Source: Actinomycetes bacterium (GTDB lineage Bacteria; Actinomycetota; Actinomycetes; Mycobacteriales; Micromonosporaceae). Taken from it: 5,205 nucleotides of DNA. Positions within the stretch are counted from its first letter, which is position 1, and each line of letters begins with the position of its first letter. The stretch covers positions 1 through 5,205 of the forward strand of contig JAJYSW010000228.1 of the NCBI GenBank assembly GCA_021793335.1, read 5' to 3'. The position numbers and the translations under genes are program-made. Below the pieces are notes generated by a model. It saw only the letters and a program-made list of their open reading frames with translations. It was not told the origin of the DNA and did no database searches. Shown in pieces: positions 5,199-5,205 of this stretch.

Positions 5199-5205
5199 GG
5201 CGAGC

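Overview
The window is high-GC DNA with strong G/C preference at third codon positions, which points to an actinomycete (high-GC Gram-positive). The protein types agree with this: an actinobacterial-style IS982 transposase, an Amt ammonium channel and a large-subunit catalase. Genus cannot be fixed from the sequence alone.

Layout. Bases 1-65 carry the last 20 codons of an unidentified + strand gene. Its TAG stop lies inside a CTAG that flanks an apparently intact 1.02 kb IS982-family element (66-1085; transposase 141-1064, perfect 19-bp terminal inverted repeats 66-84 and 1067-1085). The second CTAG copy follows at 1086-1089. Next, also on +, is an ammonium transporter gene (1120-2769) whose product has an 11-helix Amt core, a proline-rich linker and a C-terminal domain resembling a PII (GlnB/GlnK) protein. 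Bases 2770-3089 are intergenic and rich in hairpins, including a 23-bp perfect stem at 2992-3042. A large catalase gene with a DJ-1/PfpI-like C-terminal domain (HPII/KatE type) runs on - from 5198 to 3090, so it converges on amt.

How the parts relate. If the IS and one CTAG are removed, only about 30 bp separate the upstream stop from the amt start. The two genes were therefore probably co-transcribed before the insertion, and the IS landed without damaging either reading frame. The IS carries a strong predicted RNA hairpin (121-172) that holds the transposase ribosome-binding site in its stem and its GTG start in the loop. This is the kind of structure that would shut off transposase translation on read-through transcripts from a host operon.

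The observations most worth a second look are: (1) the Amt with a fused PII-like domain that seems to have lost the nucleotide-binding loop and the modifiable T-loop tyrosine, together with an Asp where AmtB has Ser219; (2) the start-sequestering hairpin in the IS; and (3) an exact tandem 18-bp repeat (2906-2941) whose two copies differ only at third codon positions in one frame, in an intergenic region that is otherwise not obviously coding.
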